This document shows positions 1 through 6,375 of a stretch of 7,714 nucleotides of DNA, in pieces. The number at the start of each line of letters is the position of its first letter. Within the stretch, counting starts at the first letter, position 1. Source of the DNA: WVWW01 sp041568335 (GTDB lineage: Bacteria; Acidobacteriota; Polarisedimenticolia; Polarisedimenticolales; Polarisedimenticolaceae). A program made the translations under genes and the position numbers. The notes under the pieces were generated by a model. It did not search any database. It had not been told where the DNA came from and saw nothing but the letters and a program-made list of their open reading frames with translations. The stretch is from contig JBFFZZ010000142.1 of the NCBI GenBank assembly GCA_041568335.1, positions 1 through 7,714 on the forward strand. The letters run 5' to 3'.

Positions 1-641
1 GGCTATTGTGGTTGTTGCCGATCACGCTGGCCGTCGTCGTCGCGTCCAGGACGGGTTCCGACCCCCAGGCGTGGGATCGGCGTACCGCCCGAACGATCCA
101 CGGCTGGTCCCGCGGCTGGGTGCACGACCTCGGGACGTTCCTCTCGAAGGTCGGTGAATCGCGCTACGCCCTGTTGCTGCTCGGGAGCACCTACGCCGGG
201 TCGCGCTGGTGCGGCAACGAACGGCTCGAGCGATCGGCGAGCCTTTCGGCCGAGGCGCTGCTCAACACGTCGATCTACGTCGGTCTGATCAAGAACTCCA
301 CGCGGAGGACACGCCCCGTCAACGGCGGCACCGGCGAATTCTTCGTCAGCGATCCACCGCCGGGACAGTCGAACCGCTCCTTCCCCTCGGGTCACGCGAC
401 CGGGGTCTTCGCGGTCGCCGCGGTGTTCGCGCACGAGTTCCGTGACAGCCGCTGGGTTCCCTGGGTCGCCTACGGGAGCGCCGGCCTGATCGCGCTCTCC
501 CGTGTTTCGCTGGGACGGCACTTCCCGACGGACATCGTGGCCGGCGCGGTGCTGGGCGACAGCATCGGGCGCATGGTCAGCCACCGCTCCGCGAGCCACA
601 CGGCGGGCCTGGACCCCATGTGGGCTAAGCCGCCCGACTGA
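1..641 (+). CDS. PAP2 superfamily (type 2 phosphatidic acid phosphatase-like) membrane phosphatase, 5' partial
   Basis: This is probably an integral membrane lipid-phosphate phosphatase that removes phosphate from lipid phosphates such as phosphatidic acid or undecaprenyl pyrophosphate. All three PAP2 signature motifs are visible when residues are counted from the TTG at position 6: K-x6-RP at 96-104 (K96, R103, P104), PSGH at 127-130, and SR-x5-H-x3-D at 165-176 (S165, R166, H172, D176). H130, H172 and D176 are the expected catalytic residues. Hydrophobic stretches lie at the start, near 54-65, at 131-143 and at 151-164. The reading frame is open to the left edge and the first visible residues sit inside a hydrophobic segment, so the true start is most likely outside the window; the TTG at 6 is not convincing. 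The spacing between motifs is normal. The 3' end overlaps the convergent small gene by 17 bp. The family call is firm, but the substrate cannot be told. Confidence 0.9.
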   Translation, partial: LLWLLPITLAVVVASRTGSDPQAWDRRTARTIHGWSRGWVHDLGTFLSKVGESRYALLLLGSTYAGSRWCGNERLERSASLSAEALLNTSIYVGLIKNSTRRTRPVNGGTGEFFVSDPPPGQSNRSFPSGHATGVFAVAAVFAHEFRDSRWVPWVAYGSAGLIALSRVSLGRHFPTDIVAGAVLGDSIGRMVSHRSASHTAGLDPMWAKPPD

Positions 642-768
642 TCTTCTTCTTGATCTTGGCCAGCTTTTTCTTGCGCTGCTTCTTGGTGTAGGCGGCCATG
701 ATCGGGCACTTCTTGCACGCCTTGGCCTTCTTCGAGAACTTGAAACAGCACTTGTTCTTGAGTTTCAT
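625..768 (-). CDS. Small lysine-rich four-cysteine protein (47 aa), putative metal-binding
   Basis: The predicted protein has 47 residues. Eighteen are lysine and two arginine, with no Asp or Glu, so it is extremely basic. Four cysteines fall in a CC-x9-C-x2-C pattern (C7, C8, C18, C21), with C21 followed by Pro, which resembles a small zinc-binding knuckle; the lysine-rich tail (29-42) could bind nucleic acid. From memory, short bacterial hypothetical proteins with a similar KCC...CKxCP core exist, but I cannot name a characterised family. Coding is supported by about 42 of 47 codons ending in G or C, with AAG strongly preferred over AAA. The ATG is chosen because the cysteine core follows it directly. 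The ribosome site is weak (AGG about 8 nt upstream). A TATCGT sequence about 38 nt upstream of the ATG could be a -10 element, but no -35 is visible. The gene converges on the phosphatase gene, overlapping it by 17 bp, and diverges from the ankyrin-propeller gene. Function is unknown; metal and RNA/DNA binding are inferred. Confidence 0.72.
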   Translation of the reverse strand: MKLKNKCCFKFSKKAKACKKCPIMAAYTKKQRKKKLAKIKKKISRAA

Positions 769-861
769 CGAGGCGCCTGACGAGCTCCGATCGGACGGGT
801 CGGGCCACGATACCGCAACTCCGGGCCCCGTGCACGAGGTGTTATTCTCGATTCGAGGCGT

Positions 862-867
862 GGAGGG
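862..867 (+). promoter_or_regulatory. Ribosome binding site (GGAGGG) for the ankyrin/PQQ-propeller gene
   Basis: GGAGGG lies 7 nt before the ATG at 875. It decides the start of this gene against the longer frame that begins at 698, because that extension would run antisense through the small Cys/Lys-rich gene and lacks a signal peptide. A TATTCT hexamer at 843-848 could be a -10 element, but no matching -35 is visible. Confidence 0.7.
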
Positions 868-874
868 ACACGGG

Positions 875-3010
875 ATGTCGAGATGGAAGATCGGGCTCGT
901 CGTCTGGCTCGCGGCGGCCGCCTGCTTGGCCGACGAGACGCGCGAGCTGCACCTGGCGGCGCGCAACGGCGATCTGGAGACGGTCAAGCGGCTGGTGGAG
1001 TCCGGCTTGCCGGCCGATTCCCCGGGCCGCTTCGGGATCACCGCGCTGAACCTCGCGGCCCAGGGCGGCAACACCGAGGTCGTGGCCTACCTCCTCGAAA
1101 AGGGCGCGGACCCCGACGCGAGGGAATCGTTCTTCGGGGTCGGCGTCCTCGGAGGCGCCCTGCGGAAGGGGGCGCCGGACTACGAGGTCGCGATCCTGCT
1201 GCTGCACGCCGGGGCCGGCGATCGCGCCGGCGCGCTCGACACGGCGTTCCGCTCCGGCCACGTCGCGCTCGCGCGAGCCGCGATGGAGGCCGGCCCGGTC
1301 ACCGAATCCGAAGCCGCCGACCTGCGCGCCCGGTTCACCGGACTCGACGACGAGCTCGCGGCGATCCTCGCCGCGGTCGAGACGCGGCCGGATCCCCCAC
1401 CCCCGGTCTACACGGTGGAGCAGCTGAGGAGGTTCAGCGGCGAGTTCGAGGGCGGGGATGCGAGCGCCAGGCTCGACGTCGTCGACGATCGACTGATGCT
1501 GACGATGGACGGGACCACCACGCCGCTGACCCCCAAGGGCGAACGTGCGTTCGGAAACAGGGAAGCGGGCATCGAGGTCTCGTTCTTCGGCCGGGCGGAG
1601 ACGATCGAGGGCGTCGGGGTCGAGCGCAACGGCGAGCGGGTGGCGCGGATGCGGGTCGCCGAGAGCCCGATCGTGGGATCCGTCGAGCTCCCCGAGTTCA
1701 TCGAGAACCCGGATGCCGAGCCGGTCGTGCACTGGCCCGGTTTCCGCGGTGCCAACCGCGACGGGATCGGGGACGGGATCGACACGTTGGCCGACTTCGA
1801 CCTGGAGTCCGGCAAGGGGGTGGCCTGGAGCACCGACTTACCCGGCCTGGGCAACTCGAGCCCGGTCGTCTGGGGCGATCGCGTCTACATCACGACGGCC
1901 GTGGCGAAAGGCGGCAGCACGCCGCTGCGCACCGGGCTGACGGGGTCCGGCGAGGAGGTCGAGGAGACCACCGAGCATCGCTGGCTGGTGCTGGCCTTCG
2001 ACAAGGGCAACGGAAAGAAAGTCTGGGAGACCGAGATCGGTCGTGGCGTGCCGCTGACGAAACGTCACTTCAAGGCGACGCAGGCGAACTCGTCCGCGGC
2101 GACCGACGGCAAGCACGTCGTCGTCGTCTTCCCGACGGCGGGTCTCGCCTGCCTCGGCGTCGACGGCAAGCTGCACTGGAGGCACGAGCTCGGCGGGCTG
2201 AACGCCGGCGGGTTCAACGATCCCGGTTTGCAATGGGGCTTTGCGGCATCGCCGATCATCCACGGCGGCAAGGTGCTCCTGCAGGTCGACATCCACGACG
2301 ACAGCTATCTCGCCGCGTGGGATCTCGAGAGCGGCAAGCAGCTGTGGCGCACGCCGCGTCCCGACGTCGCTCCCTCCTGGGCCACGCCCGCGATCTGGTC
2401 GACCCCGCAGGGCGACGAGATCGTCGCCAACGCGTCGATCATCCGCGGCTACGACCCGGACACCGGAAAACCGCTGTGGAGCCTGGGGCCGACCTCGATC
2501 CAGGTCGTGGCGTCCCCGATCTTCGGTTCGCGGAACCTGTTCGTCTCCTCGGGCTACCCGCCGGCACGGCCGATCTACGCGGTGAAGCCGGGCATCCGCG
2601 GCGATCACACGATCGAGTCGGACGAGGATGCGGGACCGCTCGCCTGGTACCGCACGCGAGGCGGCGCCTACATGCCGACTCCCCTGCTGTATCGCGGCCT
2701 GCTCTACGTGGTGCACCACAACGCCCGCATCGTGGCGCACGATCCGCGCAGCGGCGACCGGGTCTACCAGGCGCGCTTCAGCGCCGGGGGCACGATGACC
2801 GCCTCGCCCGTCGCGGCCAACGCCAAGATCTATCAGGGGACCGAGGAAGGGACGATGTACGTGCTGGCCGCCGGGCCCGAGTACCGGGAGCTCGCCGTGC
2901 ACGACTTCGCCGAGCCGCTGATGGCCACCCCGGCGATCTCCGAGGGGCTGGTGTTGGTGCGCACACCGTCCAAGCTGATCGCGGTGGGCAGGCGATCGGC
3001 GCAGGACTGA
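875..3010 (+). CDS. Exported ankyrin-repeat / PQQ-like beta-propeller fusion protein
   Basis: This 711-residue protein has four visible parts. Residues 1-19 are a signal peptide (basic MSRWK start, hydrophobic core, ending AAAACLA-D); cleavage after A19 is likely, and lipidation at C17 is possible but the lipobox is poor. Residues 21-140 hold two clear ankyrin repeats (LHLAARNGDLETVKRLVESG; TALNLAAQGGNTEVVAYLLEKGADP) and two degenerate ones. Residues 179-265 form a small beta-rich domain resembling DUF3471-type modules. Residues 287-705 are a PQQ-binding-like propeller that opens with WPGFRGANRDG and SSPVVWGDRVYITTA. Its blades carry repeated GK-x-xW motifs (W384, W435, W491, W535) and recurring ASP/TP strand starts. 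Propellers of this type are common in secreted proteins of Planctomycetota and Acidobacteriota and usually serve as interaction scaffolds; PQQ binding or dehydrogenase activity cannot be assumed. Periplasmic or envelope location is inferred. The gene stands alone on its strand, and its stop lies 1 nt from the end of the convergent methyltransferase gene. The domain calls are firm, but the role is unknown. Confidence 0.9.
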   Translation: MSRWKIGLVVWLAAAACLADETRELHLAARNGDLETVKRLVESGLPADSPGRFGITALNLAAQGGNTEVVAYLLEKGADPDARESFFGVGVLGGALRKGAPDYEVAILLLHAGAGDRAGALDTAFRSGHVALARAAMEAGPVTESEAADLRARFTGLDDELAAILAAVETRPDPPPPVYTVEQLRRFSGEFEGGDASARLDVVDDRLMLTMDGTTTPLTPKGERAFGNREAGIEVSFFGRAETIEGVGVERNGERVARMRVAESPIVGSVELPEFIENPDAEPVVHWPGFRGANRDGIGDGIDTLADFDLESGKGVAWSTDLPGLGNSSPVVWGDRVYITTAVAKGGSTPLRTGLTGSGEEVEETTEHRWLVLAFDKGNGKKVWETEIGRGVPLTKRHFKATQANSSAATDGKHVVVVFPTAGLACLGVDGKLHWRHELGGLNAGGFNDPGLQWGFAASPIIHGGKVLLQVDIHDDSYLAAWDLESGKQLWRTPRPDVAPSWATPAIWSTPQGDEIVANASIIRGYDPDTGKPLWSLGPTSIQVVASPIFGSRNLFVSSGYPPARPIYAVKPGIRGDHTIESDEDAGPLAWYRTRGGAYMPTPLLYRGLLYVVHHNARIVAHDPRSGDRVYQARFSAGGTMTASPVAANAKIYQGTEEGTMYVLAAGPEYRELAVHDFAEPLMATPAISEGLVLVRTPSKLIAVGRRSAQD

Positions 3011-3011
3011 C

Positions 3012-4256
3012 TCAGGAACGCCGACCCGATCCGGTGTCTCGACGACCGAGCTGAAACGTGAGGAACTGCGCTCGCATCCCGGAGGCGACGGTCGGCTTGG
3101 CCATCGTCGGGCGAGCCTGGAACGCGTGGGCGAACTCCTCGTTGGCGACCACGACCGCGGCGCGCCAGCCGTCGAACCGTTTCAACGCCCGGCCGAGCGC
3201 GCGGTAGAGCGGGAGCACGTCGTCCTGCGAGCCCATGCGCTCGCCGTAGGGCGGGTTGAACGCGAACAGCCCGCGATCGCGAGGCCCATCGGGGAGGATC
3301 TCGGCGAGACGGGCCGGCGTGAGCTCGGCGACATCCATCGAACGAACGACGATCGAGGATTCGGAGGCCCGCCCGGTCAGGCCCGCGGCGCGCAGGTTGC
3401 CGATCATCCAAGCGATGCACGTTTCGTCGATGTCCGAGGCCAGGATCACCGGTCGCGTGTCCGCGTACAACGGCGGCGCCTCCGCCGGGAAACGGCCGAA
3501 GATCTCGATCGACGGCAGCTCCGCCGGTCGACGGACGGCAAAACCGCGGGCGAGCAGCGCCGCCTCGACCGCAATCGTCCCGCTTCCCGCCATCGGGTCG
3601 ACCAGCGGTTCCGCGTGGGGCATCCAGCGCGCCAGCTGGATCAGCTGTGCCGCAAGTGTCTCGCGAAGCGGCGCGGGGCCCTGCGCGACACGCTGCCCGC
3701 GATAGTGGCGCGAGCCACCACCGATATCGAGCGTCAGGAGGGTTCGACGCTCGCTCTCCCGCCCGACACGGCGGACGAGGAACTCGAGCTCCGGGGTCTC
3801 GGTCTCGACCGCTCCCGTGCCGCCGCGCTTGCGGAAGGCCTCCTCGAGCGCGCTCTTCACCGCCCCGCGTACCTGGAGTGGCCCCGCCTCGAAATCGCCG
3901 ACATCACTCACCCTCCCGCTGACGCCGACCGGCCGGCCACGCGGCAACCGTTCGTCGTCGGCGAGCAGAGGAACGAGATCGGCGACGAGCGGCTCGAGGC
4001 GAACCGACGGCGACGAGACGATCTCCCAGCCGATACGCGACGCGCTACGGTGATAGCAGGCGGCCACCCAGGCGACGGCGGGGTCGAACGGGTAGCGCAG
4101 CGCCGCCGAGCCTTGTCGCGAGGGCTTGGGAACGCGCACCTCGAAGGGTGAGCGCTTCACCAGCCGCAGCAGCTCGGCCTCCATGACCTTGTTCGCGCCG
4201 ACCGTCCCCGAAAGCCGGAGCGCCGATTCGGATCGCGCCTGGGCGGGCGAATTCAC
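3012..4256 (-). CDS. THUMP-domain class I SAM-dependent RNA guanine-N2 methyltransferase (RlmL/TrmN-like, COG0116)
   Basis: The protein has 414 residues if translation starts at the GTG at 4256. The N-terminal half (about 10-165) is in the position of a THUMP RNA-binding domain. It is followed by LDIGGGSRHYRGQR at 176-189, the equivalent of the usual LDTSGxxLHxRGYR linker, and PLRETLAAQL at 196-205. The Rossmann-fold methyltransferase domain shows the SAM-binding motif DPMAGSGTIAVEAA at 220-233, an acidic SAM-ribose site near D275/D277, and the catalytic NPPYGER at 334-340, which is typical of enzymes that methylate the exocyclic N2 of guanine in rRNA or tRNA. The length fits the single-domain bacterial members and not the long E. 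coli RlmKL fusion. The start is uncertain: no strong ribosome site precedes the GTG, and an ATG 24 codons downstream (4182-4184) would remove conserved-looking sequence. The gene diverges from the permease across 68 bp. Whether the target is 23S rRNA or tRNA cannot be decided. Confidence 0.88.
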   Translation of the reverse strand: MNSPAQARSESALRLSGTVGANKVMEAELLRLVKRSPFEVRVPKPSRQGSAALRYPFDPAVAWVAACYHRSASRIGWEIVSSPSVRLEPLVADLVPLLADDERLPRGRPVGVSGRVSDVGDFEAGPLQVRGAVKSALEEAFRKRGGTGAVETETPELEFLVRRVGRESERRTLLTLDIGGGSRHYRGQRVAQGPAPLRETLAAQLIQLARWMPHAEPLVDPMAGSGTIAVEAALLARGFAVRRPAELPSIEIFGRFPAEAPPLYADTRPVILASDIDETCIAWMIGNLRAAGLTGRASESSIVVRSMDVAELTPARLAEILPDGPRDRGLFAFNPPYGERMGSQDDVLPLYRALGRALKRFDGWRAAVVVANEEFAHAFQARPTMAKPTVASGMRAQFLTFQLGRRDTGSGRRS

Positions 4257-4310
4257 GCGCCCATCTTGCCGCCCCCTTGATCGATCCGCCAGCCCGACCT
4301 GTCGCGGTGT

Positions 4311-4316
4311 TACGCT
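4311..4316 (+). promoter_or_regulatory. Possible -10 element (TACGCT) for leaderless transcription of the permease gene
   Basis: TACGCT matches the TANNNT pattern and ends 8 nt before the ATG at 4325, so a transcript would begin at or very near the start codon. No Shine-Dalgarno sequence is seen between it and the ATG. No -35 is recognisable at normal spacing, so this is a weak call based on one short motif. Confidence 0.25.
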
Positions 4317-4324
4317 CGTCCGCG

Positions 4325-5611
4325 ATGGACAACGCCGGCCCGAGCATGCGCAGGGTCGTGACCCGTTGGCACGTCGTGGGTCTGGCGCTGAACGACGTGA
4401 TCGGCAGCGGGGTCTACCTGCTCCCGGCGGCGGCGGCCGCGATGCTGGGCCCCGCGAGCCTCTGGGCCGTGCCGCTCGCGGGGGTGGCGGTGCTGCTCGT
4501 CGTCCTGTGCTTCGCGGAGGCGGCGACCCACTTCGACACACCCGGCAGCTCGTATTTGTACGCGAAGACGGCCTTCGGTCGGTTTGTCGGACTCGAGGTC
4601 GGCTGGATGAGCTGGCTCGCGCGTGTCGCCTCGATCGCGTCGCTGTCGGCCGGGTTCGCGCAGGCGCTCGGTTATCTCTGGCCGTCGGTGGGCGGAGGCT
4701 TGCCGCGCGCCTTGGCCATCGCCCTTCCGATCCTCGCGTTGAGCGCGATCAACGTCGTCGGCGTCCGCTCCGCAGTCAACGCGGTCGCTTTCCTGCTGAT
4801 CTCCAAGACGCTACCGCTGCTGCTCTTCGTCGGCGTCGGTCTGTTTCACGCCAGCTGGACCGTCGCCTCGAGCCAGCCTCCCGGCGATGGGAGGCTCGGT
4901 GCGGCCGCGTTGCTCCTGCTGTTCGCTTACGCCGGCTTCGAAAACACCCCTGCGGCCGCCGGCGAGTTTCGCCGTCCCCGGCGCGACGTCCCGTTCGCCC
5001 TGCTGTTGCACATCGCCGTCATCACCCTGCTGTACGTCGGGGTTCAGTGGGTCGCGTTGGGGACGCTGCCCGGGATCGCCGCTTCGGAGACACCGCTGGC
5101 CGATGCAGCCGCGCGCTTCCTCGGGCCGGCGGCGGGCCTGCTGATGACGCTCGGCGCCGCGATGTCGATCCTCGGGACCAACAGCAACTCCGTGCTCAAC
5201 GGTCCGCGTTATCTGCTGGCGTTGTCGCGCGACGGGTACGGCCCGCGTTTTTTGGGCGACATCCACCCGCGGTTCCGGACGCCCGCCAACGCCGTCCTGC
5301 TCCAGGCGGCGATCGCGCTGCCGCTGGCGCTCACGGGGAGCTTCGTGGCGCTCGCGGAGCTCTCGGTCGTCGCGCGGCTGGTCAGCTATCTCGGCACGAC
5401 GGCGGCGGTCCCGCTTCTGAGACAGCGCTTCGAATCTCGACCGGGAGCCTTCCGGCTTCCGGGAGGGGCGCTGGTGCCGGTGGCCGCCTCGCTGGTGACG
5501 CTCGTGCTCGCGGCGAGCGCGGACCGATCGAACCTGATGGCGGCGGCGGTCGCCCTGCTCGCCGGCGCGGCGATCTACGCGGCGCGGCGAAGGCCGGAAG
5601 CTGCCCGCTAG
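4325..5611 (+). CDS. APC-superfamily amino acid permease
   Basis: This is a 428-residue polytopic inner-membrane protein with about 12 hydrophobic segments (first near 15-38, last near 403-420). It probably takes up or exchanges amino acids driven by an ion gradient. TM1 carries IGSGVYLLP (26-34), the broken-helix GSG motif that holds the amino acid backbone in APC transporters. The FAYAGFENTPAAAGEFRRPRRDVP stretch (200-223) matches the conserved TM6 and following loop of the family (F-x-A-F-G-F-E ... E-x-xxP-x-R-x-I-P). SILGTNSNSVLNGPRYLLALSRDG (281-304) matches the TM8 region, where the R-x-x-xAxxRDG signature is typical. The length is slightly short for the family but complete. The start at 4325 puts a short polar tail before TM1. 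No ribosome site is present; an ATG seven codons on (4346) and a TTG at 4277 are alternatives. The substrate is not predictable. The stop overlaps that of the convergent downstream gene. Confidence 0.9.
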   Translation: MDNAGPSMRRVVTRWHVVGLALNDVIGSGVYLLPAAAAAMLGPASLWAVPLAGVAVLLVVLCFAEAATHFDTPGSSYLYAKTAFGRFVGLEVGWMSWLARVASIASLSAGFAQALGYLWPSVGGGLPRALAIALPILALSAINVVGVRSAVNAVAFLLISKTLPLLLFVGVGLFHASWTVASSQPPGDGRLGAAALLLLFAYAGFENTPAAAGEFRRPRRDVPFALLLHIAVITLLYVGVQWVALGTLPGIAASETPLADAAARFLGPAAGLLMTLGAAMSILGTNSNSVLNGPRYLLALSRDGYGPRFLGDIHPRFRTPANAVLLQAAIALPLALTGSFVALAELSVVARLVSYLGTTAAVPLLRQRFESRPGAFRLPGGALVPVAASLVTLVLAASADRSNLMAAAVALLAGAAIYAARRRPEAAR

Positions 5612-6204
5612 TACTCGGCGGTATCCACCGTTTCGACGAAGCGGATCTCGAACGGCTCCTTGACGCCGCCATCGCGCATGCGCCTCTTGAGCTCGTTGGA
5701 GTCGATGAACGCACGCAGCGTGGTCAGTGCGTTGGCCTGGTGATAGACGATCACGTTGTTCGGATCGTCGTATTCCTGATCGACCGCGTGCCCGACGATG
5801 CCGGCTTCCTTTCTGTAGAGATCGAAGTCGTTGTAGACCTTGACCCAGGAGTCGTAGTCCTCGACACCGTGATGGACGATGATCCCGGGAAGCATCTTGT
5901 CGGAGATGGTGTCGCCGAACATCGGTCGCGTCAGGTAGGACGTCGGCGTGCCCTCGACGTTGCCATCCTTCAAGGCCCGTTCGACGTCGTCGCGACCCAG
6001 GTACCCGCGCGCGGCGTCCGCGTCGGAGCTCGGAAGATAGACATAGAGCATCTGCGGGTCGTCGGCCCCGCGATTGACGTAGTGTCCCAGGAAGCCCGCT
6101 TCCTTGCGAACGCTCGTGCGGGCGTCGAACGCCCGCTTCCAGGCGTCGTAATCGGCCACGCGATGGATGACGAACAGCGAAACGGGTGCACGATCTTGAC
6201 TCAT
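5608..6204 (-). CDS. Tandemly duplicated ABM-like / dimeric alpha-beta barrel protein
   Basis: This 198-residue soluble protein is made of two copies of one roughly 85-residue ferredoxin-like module. Copy 1 spans about 9-91 and copy 2 about 107-190. They align without gaps at an offset of 98 residues, and I count 25 identities over 72 positions. Shared landmarks are the DYD-x-W helix start (18-22 and 116-120), RKEAG-xxGH (33-41 and 131-141), DDP (48-50 and 146-148), a VY strand, and a D-G-x-V ending (80-83 and 178-181). Single-module relatives of the antibiotic biosynthesis monooxygenase type normally dimerise, so this protein may fold as an internal pseudo-dimer. No catalytic assignment is justified from the sequence. 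The start is well supported by AGGAG at 6212-6216, 7 nt from the ATG. No signal peptide is seen, so it is probably cytoplasmic. The gene's TAG stop shares a CTAG palindrome with the permease stop. The upstream same-strand gene is 171 bp away, so co-transcription is uncertain. Confidence 0.8.
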   Translation of the reverse strand: MSQDRAPVSLFVIHRVADYDAWKRAFDARTSVRKEAGFLGHYVNRGADDPQMLYVYLPSSDADAARGYLGRDDVERALKDGNVEGTPTSYLTRPMFGDTISDKMLPGIIVHHGVEDYDSWVKVYNDFDLYRKEAGIVGHAVDQEYDDPNNVIVYHQANALTTLRAFIDSNELKRRMRDGGVKEPFEIRFVETVDTAEY

Positions 6205-6211
6205 GGAGCTA

Positions 6212-6216
6212 CTCCT
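6212..6216 (-). promoter_or_regulatory. Ribosome binding site (AGGAG) for the duplicated ABM-like gene
   Basis: AGGAG read on the minus strand lies 7 nt upstream of the ATG whose last plus-strand base is 6204. It fixes the start of this gene. Confidence 0.7.
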
Positions 6217-6261
6217 GCCGGGGTCGGATCAACGTGGGACCGCCGCGCCCGTGATCGCGTG

Positions 6262-6291
6262 CGGTTCCTCGACCATTACCTCACGGAACCG
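6262..6291. repeat. Inverted repeat in the 171-bp gap between two minus-strand genes
   Basis: CGGTTCC (6262-6268) and GGAACCG (6285-6291) form a perfect 7-bp inverted repeat around a 16-nt loop. It sits about 60 bp upstream of the duplicated ABM-like gene and about 85 bp downstream of the membrane-protein gene. It could be an operator, an mRNA hairpin or a terminator stem. There is no T-tract after it on the minus strand, so an intrinsic terminator is unlikely, and chance is possible in sequence of this composition. The rest of the gap shows no gene or RNA I can support. Confidence 0.3.
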
Positions 6292-6375
6292 TCCGGCCAG
6301 GCAAGCGAACCGGCCGAAATCATCCCCACGAGGATCCTCGGGCGGGCAAAAACCAGCGAGAAACCGCGGGTCGCT

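Noticed and set aside
3..599. 198-codon minus-strand frame opposite the PAP2 gene
   Set aside because: The plus-strand frame carries all three PAP2 motifs; the minus-strand translation is Arg/Asp/Gly-rich with no recognisable domain.
698..874. 59-codon N-terminal extension of the ankyrin/PQQ frame
   Set aside because: It runs antisense through the small Cys/Lys-rich gene and would bury a good signal peptide. The ATG at 875 has a GGAGGG ribosome site at proper spacing.
1838..2902. 354-codon minus-strand frame opposite the propeller
   Set aside because: It is an antisense shadow of a well-supported propeller gene. Its composition follows from high GC content.
883..3054. 723-codon open frame on the plus strand
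   Set aside because: It is an alternate-frame shadow of the ankyrin/PQQ gene, with an Arg/Gly-rich translation and no motifs.
3126..4151. 341-codon plus-strand frame opposite the methyltransferase
   Set aside because: The minus strand shows the SAM-binding and NPPY motifs; this frame has no domain features.
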